Source: an uncultured Clostridia bacterium (GTDB lineage: Bacteria; Bacillota; Clostridia; Oscillospirales; Ruminococcaceae). Taken from it: a stretch of 11,871 nucleotides of DNA. Position 1 is the first letter of the stretch, and every line of letters starts with the position of its first letter. The stretch covers positions 1 to 11,871 of the forward strand of contig CANCXY010000091.1 in NCBI GenBank assembly GCA_947381875.1. The letters are read 5' to 3'. The position numbers and the translations under genes were made by a program. The notes under the pieces were generated by a model. The model made no database searches and had not been told where the DNA came from. It saw nothing but the letters and a program-made list of their open reading frames with translations. Below are positions 6,368 through 11,871 of the stretch, piece after piece.

Positions 6368-6397
6368 CGAATTCGCGATTTGGTGAATTTGTTTTTT
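6368..6397 (+). terminator. Intrinsic terminator of the AIPR gene
   Basis: CGAATTC (6368-6374) pairs with GAATTTG (6385-6391), seven pairs with one G-U, and six T residues follow directly (6392-6397). It lies 24 bases after the AIPR stop and separates it from the toxin-antitoxin pair. Confidence 0.65.
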
Positions 6398-6440
6398 CAT
6401 CTTTCATCGCGCTCCCTTAGTGTACACGTTTGAATATGTT

Positions 6441-6446
6441 TATACT
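6441..6446 (+). promoter_or_regulatory. Likely -10 box of the phd-doc promoter
   Basis: TATACT (6441-6446) lies about 26 bases before the antitoxin ATG in a good position for a start near 6453. No clear -35 was found at 16-18 bases upstream. The palindrome TGTACA (6421-6426) nearby could be part of an autoregulatory operator, since Phd-type antitoxins usually repress their own promoter; this is inference. Confidence 0.4.
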
Positions 6447-6471
6447 GTAACAAAACTTGGAGGGTGTGTAA

Positions 6472-6714
6472 ATGATAATAGATACAAATACAATGATTTC
6501 TATTACAGAGGCAAATCAGAATTTTTCCAAAGTAACCAAAGTAGTTGACGAACATGGAACGGCGGTTATTCTGAAAAATAATATTCCGCGCTATCTGGTT
6601 ATTGATTTCAGCAAGGCAGAAAAAGAAAAAGTGGCTGACAGTGAGGATGTCTTTGCAATATCTGAGAGATTGATAAAGCAAAACAGAGAAGCATATGAGG
6701 TTCTTGCGAAATGA
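6472..6714 (+). CDS. Phd/YefM-family antitoxin
   Basis: The 80-residue protein begins MIIDTNTMISITEANQNFSK, followed by VVDEHGTAVILKNNIPRYLV, the typical Phd/YefM fold that dimerises and binds operator DNA. The C-terminal 25 residues, about 56-80, form a charged helix expected to wrap the toxin. The ATG has GGAGGG at 6459-6464. The gene overlaps the next one by four bases (ATGA), the usual coupling in which antitoxin translation leads into the toxin. The protein should neutralise the downstream Doc toxin, and with it repress the operon in a ratio-dependent way, as known for P1 Phd-Doc. It appears intact, unlike the genes on either side. Confidence 0.88.
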   Translation: MIIDTNTMISITEANQNFSKVTKVVDEHGTAVILKNNIPRYLVIDFSKAEKEKVADSEDVFAISERLIKQNREAYEVLAK

Positions 6715-7088
6715 TTATTTTAAGCCAGGAACAGGTATTACAGCTTCACGCAAAACTAATCGAAACTACCGGCGGCAGCGCTGGCATTCGTGATAAAGAT
6801 ATGCTGGATTCAGCGCTAAATAATCCTTTTCAAACATTTGGAGGAACAGAACTATATCCGAGTATTCAGGCTAAAGCAGCCCGGCTTTGTTTTGGTTTGG
6901 TAAAAAATCATGCAATGATTGATGGAAACAAAAGGCTTGGCACACATGTAATGCTTGTTTTTCTGGCATTGAATGGCTATGAGTTATCTTATGAACAAAA
7001 GGAATTAAGCGACATCATTCTTGCGCTGGCATCAGGAAATATTGACGAACAGGAAATACTGAAATGGATTATTGAACATCAAAAATGA
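6711..7088 (+). CDS. doc: Doc-type toxin, Fic/DOC family
   Basis: The 125-residue protein carries the Fic/Doc active-site motif HAMIDGNKR (67-75) in the helical context expected of death-on-curing toxins, plus the N-terminal QVLQLHAKLIETTGGSAGIRD segment, where G-G-x-x-G-I-R-D is typical. Doc of phage P1 inactivates elongation factor EF-Tu by phosphorylating a conserved threonine and so stops translation; this protein probably does the same. One departure is methionine at the position usually held by phenylalanine (HxFx(D/N)GNKR), although catalytic His67, Asp71, Asn73, Lys74 and Arg75 are kept. The start overlaps the antitoxin stop. Length is normal and the frame is intact. Confidence 0.88.
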   Translation: MIILSQEQVLQLHAKLIETTGGSAGIRDKDMLDSALNNPFQTFGGTELYPSIQAKAARLCFGLVKNHAMIDGNKRLGTHVMLVFLALNGYELSYEQKELSDIILALASGNIDEQEILKWIIEHQK

Positions 7089-7161
7089 ACCTTGGAAAGG
7101 ACAAGCGAGATACAGCCATTGCATAAATAAAAAGAACTCTTTATGATAAGGAGTTATTATT

Positions 7162-7635
7162 ATGGAACGAACGGAAAAAGTTGAATTGACCGTACTATGC
7201 TTAGTGCATAGCGAAACCGCCTATTTGCTGCAAAACCGGGTAAAAGATGATTGGAAAGGCTATACCTTGCCGGGCGGGAAAGTTATGCTCATTTATAACG
7301 CGCGTAAACAAGATACAGCGTACACAAAAGCCCTCGCGGCGCTGCGCCGGAAATACAACACCGAATTTCATGGCTTTTCCAACGGCCTCAGCAATGAAGC
7401 GTGCGTGGCTTTCTTTGATGGAAAGTGCGAAATATACCGCGTTGACAACACGCCCCAATATGACAGGCAGGGGTTTATCAACCGGGCGCTTTCCTCCTCT
7501 TACTCCCTCCAGGAAACCGATGAAAAATACAGCGAATATCTGAACGCGCTGCATGCGTTTTTCGATTCATTTTCAACGGATGGTTTTATTACTGTCCCTA
7601 CAGATACAGTCGCATATATAGGGGAAGTGTTATAA
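7162..7635 (+). CDS. Chimeric ORF: Nudix N-terminus fused to SAM-methyltransferase C-terminus
   Basis: The first 41 residues look like the start of an 8-oxo-dGTP-type Nudix hydrolase: ELTVLCLVHSETAYLLQNR, VKDDWKGYTLPGGKV. The expected Nudix box (G-x5-E-x7-REUxEExGU) then fails to appear. Instead residues 42-157 read like the end of a class I SAM-dependent methyltransferase: MLIYNAR, an FFDGKCEIYRVDN strand, DRQGFINRALSSSYS and a final VAYIGEVL strand. The join is at PGGKV (residues 37-41, nt 7270-7284), a string common to both families. Neither catalytic centre is present, so the product is probably inactive, although the frame is open. AAGGAG (7146-7151) supports the start and lies in a small stem with AACTC upstream. 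It may be a recombination scar that happens to be open. Confidence 0.65.
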   Translation: MERTEKVELTVLCLVHSETAYLLQNRVKDDWKGYTLPGGKVMLIYNARKQDTAYTKALAALRRKYNTEFHGFSNGLSNEACVAFFDGKCEIYRVDNTPQYDRQGFINRALSSSYSLQETDEKYSEYLNALHAFFDSFSTDGFITVPTDTVAYIGEVL

Positions 7636-7655
7636 ATCAAAAAGAGGTGCCTTAC

Positions 7656-8153
7656 ATGGAAAATACCGGATGGACGATGCCGACACACATCATCGCGGCA
7701 GCCGGCGTGGTGATAAATGAAAAGCGGGAAATCCTTATGGTAAAAACGCATAATGCTGGATGGGTATTTCCTGGGGGATAAGTGGAAGTGGGAGAAAATG
7801 TCGTTGACGCCGTAAAAAGGGAAATCATGGAGGAAACAGGGATTGATATTGACGTGGGGGAAGTGTTTTGCATATCTTCCAACACGGGGAAGCATCCGGG
7901 CTATAACGGGGTAAAAGAGGTCCCGACCAAAATCCTGCTGGATTTTATCTGTACAGCAAAAAGCGGCACGCCCAGGCCATCGGAGGAAAATTCAGAATCC
8001 GCCTATATCCCCAAAGAGAAAGTATTGGAGCTGATTGAAACGCCCGCTATCCGGGAACGGTACAAAGCATATTTAGAGTATGAAGGCAGGCCGATTTATA
8101 TGGACTATGTTACAAAGCCATCATATAGATTAAAATTAAAAAGGCTTATTTGA
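7656..8153 (+). pseudogene. Nudix hydrolase with ochre stop inside the Nudix box
   Basis: One frame from ATG 7656 (AAGAGG at 7642-7647) encodes 165 codons with a TAA at codon 42 (7779-7781). Before it: HIIAAAGVVINEKREILMVK and GWVFPGG. After it: VEVGENVVDAVKREIMEETGI, which completes a perfect Nudix box G-x5-E-x7-REUxEExGU, with the stop at the first x. Family members commonly have PGGQVE there, so CAA or CAG (Gln) changed to TAA is the simplest explanation. The remainder looks like a normal Nudix C-terminus. A GTG directly after the stop could restart, but would lack the first strands and the glycine of the box. Intact, it would hydrolyse a nucleoside diphosphate-linked substrate; which one cannot be told. 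Confidence 0.8.
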
Positions 8154-8203
8154 AAATTCCGCTGGTATCATGACGCTTGCACTATAATCCCTTTTTATCC
8201 ACT

Positions 8204-8234
8204 GGGGGCTTTCACCGTATTGGTGAAAGCCCCC
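8204..8234 (+). terminator. Perfect 13-bp hairpin, terminator-like
   Basis: GGGGGCTTTCACC (8204-8216) pairs without mismatch with GGTGAAAGCCCCC (8222-8234), with a 5-base loop. The downstream T-run is broken (TTGATTGCTTTT), so termination may be modest. It lies 50 bases after the second Nudix frame and marks the right edge of the AT-rich island. A C-run at about 8277-8285 follows. Confidence 0.65.
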
Positions 8235-8361
8235 TTGATTGCTTTTCTGCTCATAATCATGTCTCCTGCGTCCTGGCCCCCCCCCAAATGAAAAGGGCGT
8301 GGCCAAAACGAGGAGTTTTTGTGTATATTTCCGCGACATGGACACTCCCAATGAAAAAAGG

Positions 8362-8393
8362 GTCTTGACCGATTTGGTCAATGGCGGTATGGT
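8362..8393 (+). promoter_or_regulatory. TetR-operon promoter with overlapping operator
   Basis: TTGACC (8365-8370), a 17-base spacer and TATGGT (8388-8393) make a sigma-A-type promoter. TTGACC and GGTCAA (8376-8381) form a perfect inverted repeat with a 5-base gap covering the -35, and a further GGTC half-site (8362-8365) precedes it. TetR repressors usually bind such dyads upstream of their own gene, so this is the likely self-operator controlling the exporter. Confidence 0.6.
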
Positions 8394-8418
8394 GTTAGGG
8401 AAAGGGGGCGTTTGCATT

Positions 8419-9039
8419 ATGAACCCGCGTTTCTTTACGCTGCCGCAGGAGCGGCAGGACCTGATCCGCAACAGTGCGATGCTGGAATTCGGCGCGGCGA
8501 CCTTCAAAAAAACTTCCGCCGATTCCATCGCCAAGCGCGCGGGCGTTTCCAAAAGCCTGCTGTTCCACTATTTCAAGGACAAGCGGGAGCTGTACCTCTA
8601 TCTGTTCCAATACGCCATCGACGAGTGTGTACACAAATACCTCGACCGGGTTTACGACGACACCGACACCGATTTTTTCCGCGTACTCGAAAAGGGCCAC
8701 CGCATCAAAATGGCGATGGCGCGGCGCATACCGGGGATGTTCCGTTTCATCATGCGCGCCTACTATGAGCAGGACAGCGTCCTGACCCCGAAACTGCGCC
8801 GCAAAATCGGCGAGCTGTTCGCGCAGATCACCGACGACTTCCTCTCCCGTATGGACCTGCACAAATTCAAGGAGGGTGTAGACCCCAAACAGGTGATGCG
8901 CCTCATCATGCTTGCCAGCGAAGGGATGCTGGCGGAGACAGGTGCCTGCACCGCCGCCGAGATCGACGCGCTGTTCGCCGAGTACAAGCAGCATGCCGAT
9001 ATGCTGCGCCGCTTTCTGTATAAGGAGGAATACCTGTGA
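8419..9039 (+). CDS. TetR/AcrR-family regulator of the adjacent ABC exporter
   Basis: The 206-residue protein has an N-terminal TetR helix-turn-helix (about 12-60: LIRNSAMLEFGAATFKKTS, DSIAKRAGVSKSLLFHYF, KDKRELY) and an all-helical ligand domain. The ATG at 8419 is chosen over an in-frame ATG at 8299 because it gives the normal N-terminal length, follows AAAGGGGG (8401-8408), and puts the promoter and operator upstream rather than inside the gene. It overlaps the ATPase gene by four bases (GTGA), so regulator and transporter are co-translated. It most likely represses this operon until a toxic compound or signal binds; the ligand is unknown. GC-rich composition matches the core genes, not the island. 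Confidence 0.87.
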   Translation: MNPRFFTLPQERQDLIRNSAMLEFGAATFKKTSADSIAKRAGVSKSLLFHYFKDKRELYLYLFQYAIDECVHKYLDRVYDDTDTDFFRVLEKGHRIKMAMARRIPGMFRFIMRAYYEQDSVLTPKLRRKIGELFAQITDDFLSRMDLHKFKEGVDPKQVMRLIMLASEGMLAETGACTAAEIDALFAEYKQHADMLRRFLYKEEYL

Positions 9040-9722
9040 TTCAAATCGACCATCTCACCAAAACCTATGGCAAAGCGCGCGGCGTCACGGACCTGACACT
9101 GCGCGTCCCGGCGGGGTGCTGCTACGGCTTTATCGGGCCGAACGGGGCGGGGAAATCCACCACCATCCGCACGCTGCTGGGCCTTTTGCGCCCCACGGGC
9201 GGCACCGCCCGCGTACTGGGGCACGACTGCGCACGCGAAAGCCCCGCCATCCTCGCGGAGGTGGGGTACATGCCCGCCGAGCCGAAATTCTACCCGGAAA
9301 TGCGCGTCGCGGAGGTGCTGCGCCTCTCGGCGTCGCTGCGCGGCAAAGACTGTGCCCGCCGCGCCGAAGCGCTGTGCCGTACCTTGATGCTGGACACGCG
9401 CAAACGCATCCGCGAATTGAGCCTGGGGAACCGCAAAAAGGTATCTATTGTATGCGCCATGCAGCACAGCCCCCGGCTGTATCTGTTCGACGAGCCGACC
9501 AGCGGCCTTGACCCCCTTGTGCAGCGCGCGTTCTGGTCGGAGGTGGCGGCGCGCCGGGAAGAAGGGGCAACCGTGTTCCTCTCCTCGCATGTACTCTATG
9601 AAGTGCAGCGCTACTGCGACCGCGCGGCTGTCCTGCGCGAAGGGCGTCTGATTGTGGAGGGGACGACGGAGGAACTGGATATCGAGAACCGCTTTTTTGA
9701 GTATTATGAGCGGCAGGGGTAG
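9036..9722 (+). CDS. ABC-2-type transporter ATP-binding protein
   Basis: The 228-residue ATPase has Walker A GPNGAGKST (34-42), a signature segment LSLGNRKK (128-135), Walker B LYLFDEPTSGLDP (148-160) and the switch histidine in SSHV (H185). The Q-loop region reads GYMPAEPKFYPEM without the usual glutamine, as in many members of this drug/bacitracin-export subfamily. It powers the membrane partner encoded next. The GTG start overlaps the TetR stop and has AGGAGG at 9023-9028 with good spacing. A family-typical short C-terminus after the core suggests one nucleotide-binding domain, working as a homodimer. The substrate cannot be inferred; efflux of a peptide, drug or lipid are the usual options. 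Confidence 0.92.
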   Translation: MIQIDHLTKTYGKARGVTDLTLRVPAGCCYGFIGPNGAGKSTTIRTLLGLLRPTGGTARVLGHDCARESPAILAEVGYMPAEPKFYPEMRVAEVLRLSASLRGKDCARRAEALCRTLMLDTRKRIRELSLGNRKKVSIVCAMQHSPRLYLFDEPTSGLDPLVQRAFWSEVAARREEGATVFLSSHVLYEVQRYCDRAAVLREGRLIVEGTTEELDIENRFFEYYERQG

Positions 9723-9766
9723 GCCCCGGCGGGCGGGGAAATATCAAGATGCAGGAGGTATACGGT

Positions 9767-10549
9767 ATGACGATATTGAAAAAAGAACTGCGTACAAACG
9801 CGGCGGGATTAGCGGTATGGGCGCTGAGCGTCGGCGGGCTGATGGCCGTCTGCGTGGGGCTGTACCCGTCGATGGAAAGCGAGATGGAGAATGTATCGGC
9901 GCTGTTTGCGCAGATGGGCAGCTTTTCCGCCGCGTTCGGGCTGGATACCCTGCCTTTCGGCAGCCTGATAGGGTTTTACGGTACTGAATGCGGCAACCTG
10001 CTTGGTTTGGGCGGCGCGTTTTACGCGGCATTGACAGGTATGGGCATGCTGGCGGGGGAGGAAGGCGGCGGCACGGCGGAATTTTTATTGACGCACCCGG
10101 TGAGCCGCCTGCGCGTGGGCGCGGAAAAGCTGATGGCGCTGGCCGTGCTGGTGTTGACGCTGAACGCGGTGTGCTTTGCCTGCGGGGCCGGGGCGATCGC
10201 GGCCATTGGCGGGCAGGCGGACTGGGGCGATCTGATGCGCCTGCACGGGGCCATGCTGCTGATGCAGTGGGAGATCGGGGGCGTATGCTTCGGGCTTTCC
10301 TCCCTGCTGCGCCGGGGCGGCGCGGGCCTCGGCCTGGGGCTGACGGCGCTGCTCTATTTCGCGGGGCTGATAATCAATCTGGATGCCCGTCTGGACGGCC
10401 TGCGGTTCTTCACGCCCTATTTTTACGCCGACGCCGCGCGCCTGCTCTCCGGCGAGCCGGTCGCGGGGGCGCTGGCGGCGGGCTGTGCGTGGGCCGTCCT
10501 GGGCGCGGGATTCGGGCTTTGGCAGTTCCGGCGCAAGGATATTGCATAG
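9767..10549 (+). CDS. ABC-2-type transporter permease
   Basis: The 260-residue membrane protein begins MTILKKELRTNAAGLAVWAL, a usual ABC-2 permease opening: a short basic amphipathic start, then the first helix. About six hydrophobic segments follow (roughly 14-32, 78-96, 120-147, 162-180, 186-204 and 232-253). The segment EEGGGTAEFLLTHPVSR (98-114) is the conserved E-x-x-x-G-T-x-E-x-LL-x-x-PVSR loop, and the end FRRKDIA is also family-typical. ATG 9767 is preferred to ATG 9749 because AGGAGG (9753-9758) sits eight bases before it and lies inside the longer reading. It pairs with the preceding ATPase as an exporter under the TetR regulator. No substrate can be named. Confidence 0.88.
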   Translation: MTILKKELRTNAAGLAVWALSVGGLMAVCVGLYPSMESEMENVSALFAQMGSFSAAFGLDTLPFGSLIGFYGTECGNLLGLGGAFYAALTGMGMLAGEEGGGTAEFLLTHPVSRLRVGAEKLMALAVLVLTLNAVCFACGAGAIAAIGGQADWGDLMRLHGAMLLMQWEIGGVCFGLSSLLRRGGAGLGLGLTALLYFAGLIINLDARLDGLRFFTPYFYADAARLLSGEPVAGALAAGCAWAVLGAGFGLWQFRRKDIA

Positions 10550-10599
10550 GGCAGGCACGCCGCACGGAAAAGCGTTTTGTGCGGCGGAAAGCAATACAT

Positions 10600-10653
10600 C
10601 CTGCTGTTTCTCCCCGCTTCTGGCGGGAAAAAGCGGGCAAAATTGGTTTTTTG
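10600..10653 (+). repeat. Dispersed hairpin repeat, family R2, copy 3
   Basis: It begins CCTGCTGTTTCTCCCCGC, continues GGCGGGAAAAAG and ends GCAAAATTGGTTTTTTG, closely matching 1929-1982 and 442-492 on the same strand. It directly abuts the terminator stem. Confidence 0.6.
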
Positions 10654-10678
10654 AGCGCGCCGCAAGGCGCGCTTTTTT
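10654..10678 (+). terminator. Intrinsic terminator of the TetR-ABC operon
   Basis: AGCGCGCC (10654-10661) pairs perfectly with GGCGCGCT (10666-10673) over a GCAA tetraloop of the stable GNRA class, followed by a run of T to 10678. Confidence 0.88.
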
Positions 10679-10681
10679 GAT

Positions 10682-10711
10682 GTATATTTCCCCTGGGCGC
10701 TGTCAAAACTA
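10682..10711 (+). promoter_or_regulatory. Sigma-F/G-like promoter for the spoIIQ-like gene
   Basis: GTATA (10682-10686) and GTCAAAACTA (10702-10711) are 15 bases apart, close to the forespore sigma-F/G pattern (GywTA, then GGnrAnAnTw), with one -10 mismatch. It lies just after the upstream terminator. spoIIQ is a sigma-F gene in Bacillus and Clostridioides. The leader would be about 205 bases. Confidence 0.42.
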
Positions 10712-10762
10712 ATCGCTGTAAATACCGCGCCGCGCAGGCAGGGAAATCAATTTGCCCGTTTT

Positions 10763-10854
10763 GCGGCTGTCTCCCCGGTTCCGGGGGGAACAGGAAGTGC
10801 CCAAACTGTGAAGATACACGCAAAATACCTCGCTTGGGACGCTTCCGGGAAACA
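10763..10854 (+). repeat. R3-like element in the spoIIQ leader
   Basis: A CCGG/CCGG palindrome in the TCTCCCCGGTTCCGGGG region is followed by an ATACCTCGCTTGGGACGCTTCC segment (about 10826-10847) that loosely resembles the CATCTCCGCGGCTTGCACACTTCC order at 2808-2831. Similarity is weaker than between the first two R3 copies. Confidence 0.3.
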
Positions 10855-10922
10855 GCCGCGAGATACATCATTCAGAATTGATTTCCGCGCAGGGAAGAAC
10901 GGGCGCGGCTGGAGGGATGAAA

Positions 10923-11765
10923 ATGAAAAAACCGCAGCATGCAAAAACATTTTGGAGCGGCAAGGGGTTTTATCTGGCGCTGACGCTTGTCATCGCGGGC
11001 GCGGCGACAGCGAGCTTCCTTGCCATCAACAACATGATGGACAGCCTCGGCACATCGCCTGTGCCGGAGAATTTCGCAGAGGAGGATCTGCCGTGGCAAG
11101 ACCAGCCCCTCGCGCCCGCCGAGGAAAAGCAGCAGGGCGTACCTGTAACGCCAAAGGAAAAGGAGCAGGACGCTTCGTCCAAACCGGCCAACACACCGGC
11201 CTCGGAGAGCGTGCCGGAAAAGAAGGACGCGACATCCGCCCCGGCGTCTTCGGGCGCCTCGAAACCGGCGTCACAGCCCTCGAATGCGCAGCCATCTGCG
11301 CCGTCGCAGCCGCCTGCATCCTCCGTGCCCGACGTATCCAGCGCGCCGCCCGCCACGCCCGCACAGCCCTTCGCCTCGCCGAAATCGGGCGCGGTCTTGC
11401 AGCCCTTCAGTGGTGACGAGCTTGTCTATAACGAGACAATGGGCGACTGGCGCACCCACAACGGCATGGACATCGCCGGAAAAGCGGGCGACACCGTCAA
11501 AGCCCCGATGGCCGGTACCGTGAAAACAGCCACGGAGGACGCCCTCTGGGGCGGCGTCGTGGAGATAGAGGCCGACGGCTGCATCGCCCGCGTCTGCGGC
11601 CTTGCGAAACCTTCCGTGAAGGAAGGCCAGGCCGTCAACATCGGCGACAAGCTCGGCAAACTCGCCGAAGCCCCCGCCGAAAGCTCCCTGGCCGCCCACC
11701 TCCACATCGAGATCACCCGCGACGGAAAACTCATCGACCCCGCCGAGTGCTTCACGCAAGGATAG
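10923..11765 (+). CDS. spoIIQ: SpoIIQ-like M23-family peptidase, forespore membrane protein
   Basis: The 280-residue protein has one N-terminal transmembrane helix (about 15-36), a long Ala/Pro/Ser/Glu-rich linker (about 55-155), and a C-terminal LytM/M23 domain (about 160-275). Zinc ligands are present: HNGMD (H179, D183) and HLH (H259, H261). The third active-site histidine region, normally YxH, reads RVCGL instead, as expected for the SpoIIQ branch. SpoIIQ sits in the forespore membrane and binds SpoIIIAH across the space to form the engulfment channel; in Clostridioides its zinc site is kept, in Bacillus it is degenerate. The ATG at 10923 has GGAGG (10911-10915) at good spacing; the ATG at 10917 touches that site. 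The M23 domain could also belong to a general cell-wall endopeptidase, so the sporulation role is inference. Confidence 0.75.
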   Translation: MKKPQHAKTFWSGKGFYLALTLVIAGAATASFLAINNMMDSLGTSPVPENFAEEDLPWQDQPLAPAEEKQQGVPVTPKEKEQDASSKPANTPASESVPEKKDATSAPASSGASKPASQPSNAQPSAPSQPPASSVPDVSSAPPATPAQPFASPKSGAVLQPFSGDELVYNETMGDWRTHNGMDIAGKAGDTVKAPMAGTVKTATEDALWGGVVEIEADGCIARVCGLAKPSVKEGQAVNIGDKLGKLAEAPAESSLAAHLHIEITRDGKLIDPAECFTQG

Positions 11766-11770
11766 CGCCC

Positions 11771-11871
11771 CCCAAAGGGCGCTGCCCTTTGGGATCCTGC
11801 CAGCGTCCCGCTGGACCGGCCAAAGGCTCCGCCTTTGGAATCCGCCAGCGTCCCGCTGGACCGGCCAAAGG
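11771..11871. repeat. Tandem double-palindrome array, family R1
   Basis: A 45-base unit is repeated in tandem: arms CCAAAGG and CCTTTGG, a short linker, arms CCAGCG and CGCTGG, and an ACCGG spacer. Copies of the CCAAAGG arm start at 11820 and 11865; a variant with arms CCCAAAGGG (11771-11779) and CCCTTTGGG (11785-11793) and loop CGCTG opens the array six bases after the spoIIQ stop. The array is cut by the window end. There are no spacers of unrelated sequence. Confidence 0.85.

Larger units (their letters stand above)
10550..10922 (+). other. 373-base gap between the permease and spoIIQ: terminator, repeats, sporulation promoter
   Basis: No gene is supported. In order: a GC hairpin with arms GCCGCAC (10559-10565) and GTGCGGC (10579-10585), an R2 repeat (10600-10653), a strong terminator (10654-10678), a sigma-F/G-like promoter (10682-10711), and an R3-like element (10763-10854) in the spoIIQ leader. 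Confidence 0.6.

Noticed and set aside
8763..9590. Minus-strand open frame of 275 codons across tetR and the ABC ATPase
   Set aside because: Both plus-strand genes have complete, well-conserved motifs; the antisense product shows none.
9036..9722. Missing Q-loop glutamine as a sign of a dead ATPase
   Set aside because: The GYMPAEP-type sequence is common in this ABC-2 subfamily, and Walker A, signature, Walker B and switch histidine are all intact.
11771..11871. Possible CRISPR array
   Set aside because: The repeats are directly tandem with a 45-base period, internally palindromic, and have no unique spacers or nearby cas genes.

Overview
The window looks like a piece of chromosome from a GC-rich, spore-forming member of the Clostridia, most likely an Oscillospiraceae/Ruminococcaceae-type gut bacterium. 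The clues are the sporulation genes yabP, yabQ and a spoIIQ-like gene, the Firmicutes-type order rqcP-yabP-yabQ-divIC-yabR, a long-form hibernation factor, and many GC-rich palindromic repeats between genes. The genus cannot be fixed from the sequence alone.

Layout. (1) Positions 1-2441 hold a core block on the + strand: rqcP (ribosome quality control), yabP and yabQ (spore coat/cortex), divIC (division) and yabR (S1 RNA-binding protein). A sigma-E-like promoter lies at the end of rqcP and a sigma-A promoter at the end of yabQ, so sporulation and vegetative genes are interleaved but can be read separately. (2) Positions 2442-4452 hold the stationary-phase ribosome factor hpf, with its own promoter and terminator, and an AraC-family regulator. 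(3) Positions 4453 to about 8160 form an AT-richer, probably acquired island. It contains an AIPR-family defence protein with a PD-(D/E)XK-like N-terminus, broken by one in-frame amber codon; an intact Phd-Doc toxin-antitoxin pair; a chimeric ORF joining a Nudix N-terminus to a methyltransferase C-terminus; and a second Nudix gene with an ochre codon inside its Nudix box. (4) Positions 8204-10678 hold a TetR regulator with an ABC-2 exporter (ATPase and permease), a plausible self-operator over the promoter, and an intrinsic terminator at the end. (5) Positions 10679-11871 hold a spoIIQ-like M23 peptidase behind a sigma-F/G-like promoter, followed directly by a tandem array of double palindromes that runs off the window.

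How it fits together. The core genes serve growth, ribosome rescue/hibernation and sporulation. The island looks like a defence/addiction cargo in which every gene except the toxin-antitoxin pair has been damaged, with no integrase or transposase left in view. The intergenic spaces carry at least three families of short hairpin repeats. One family keeps its pairing while its stem sequences differ, and it is the most unusual non-coding signal here. No CRISPR array, rRNA or tRNA was found.
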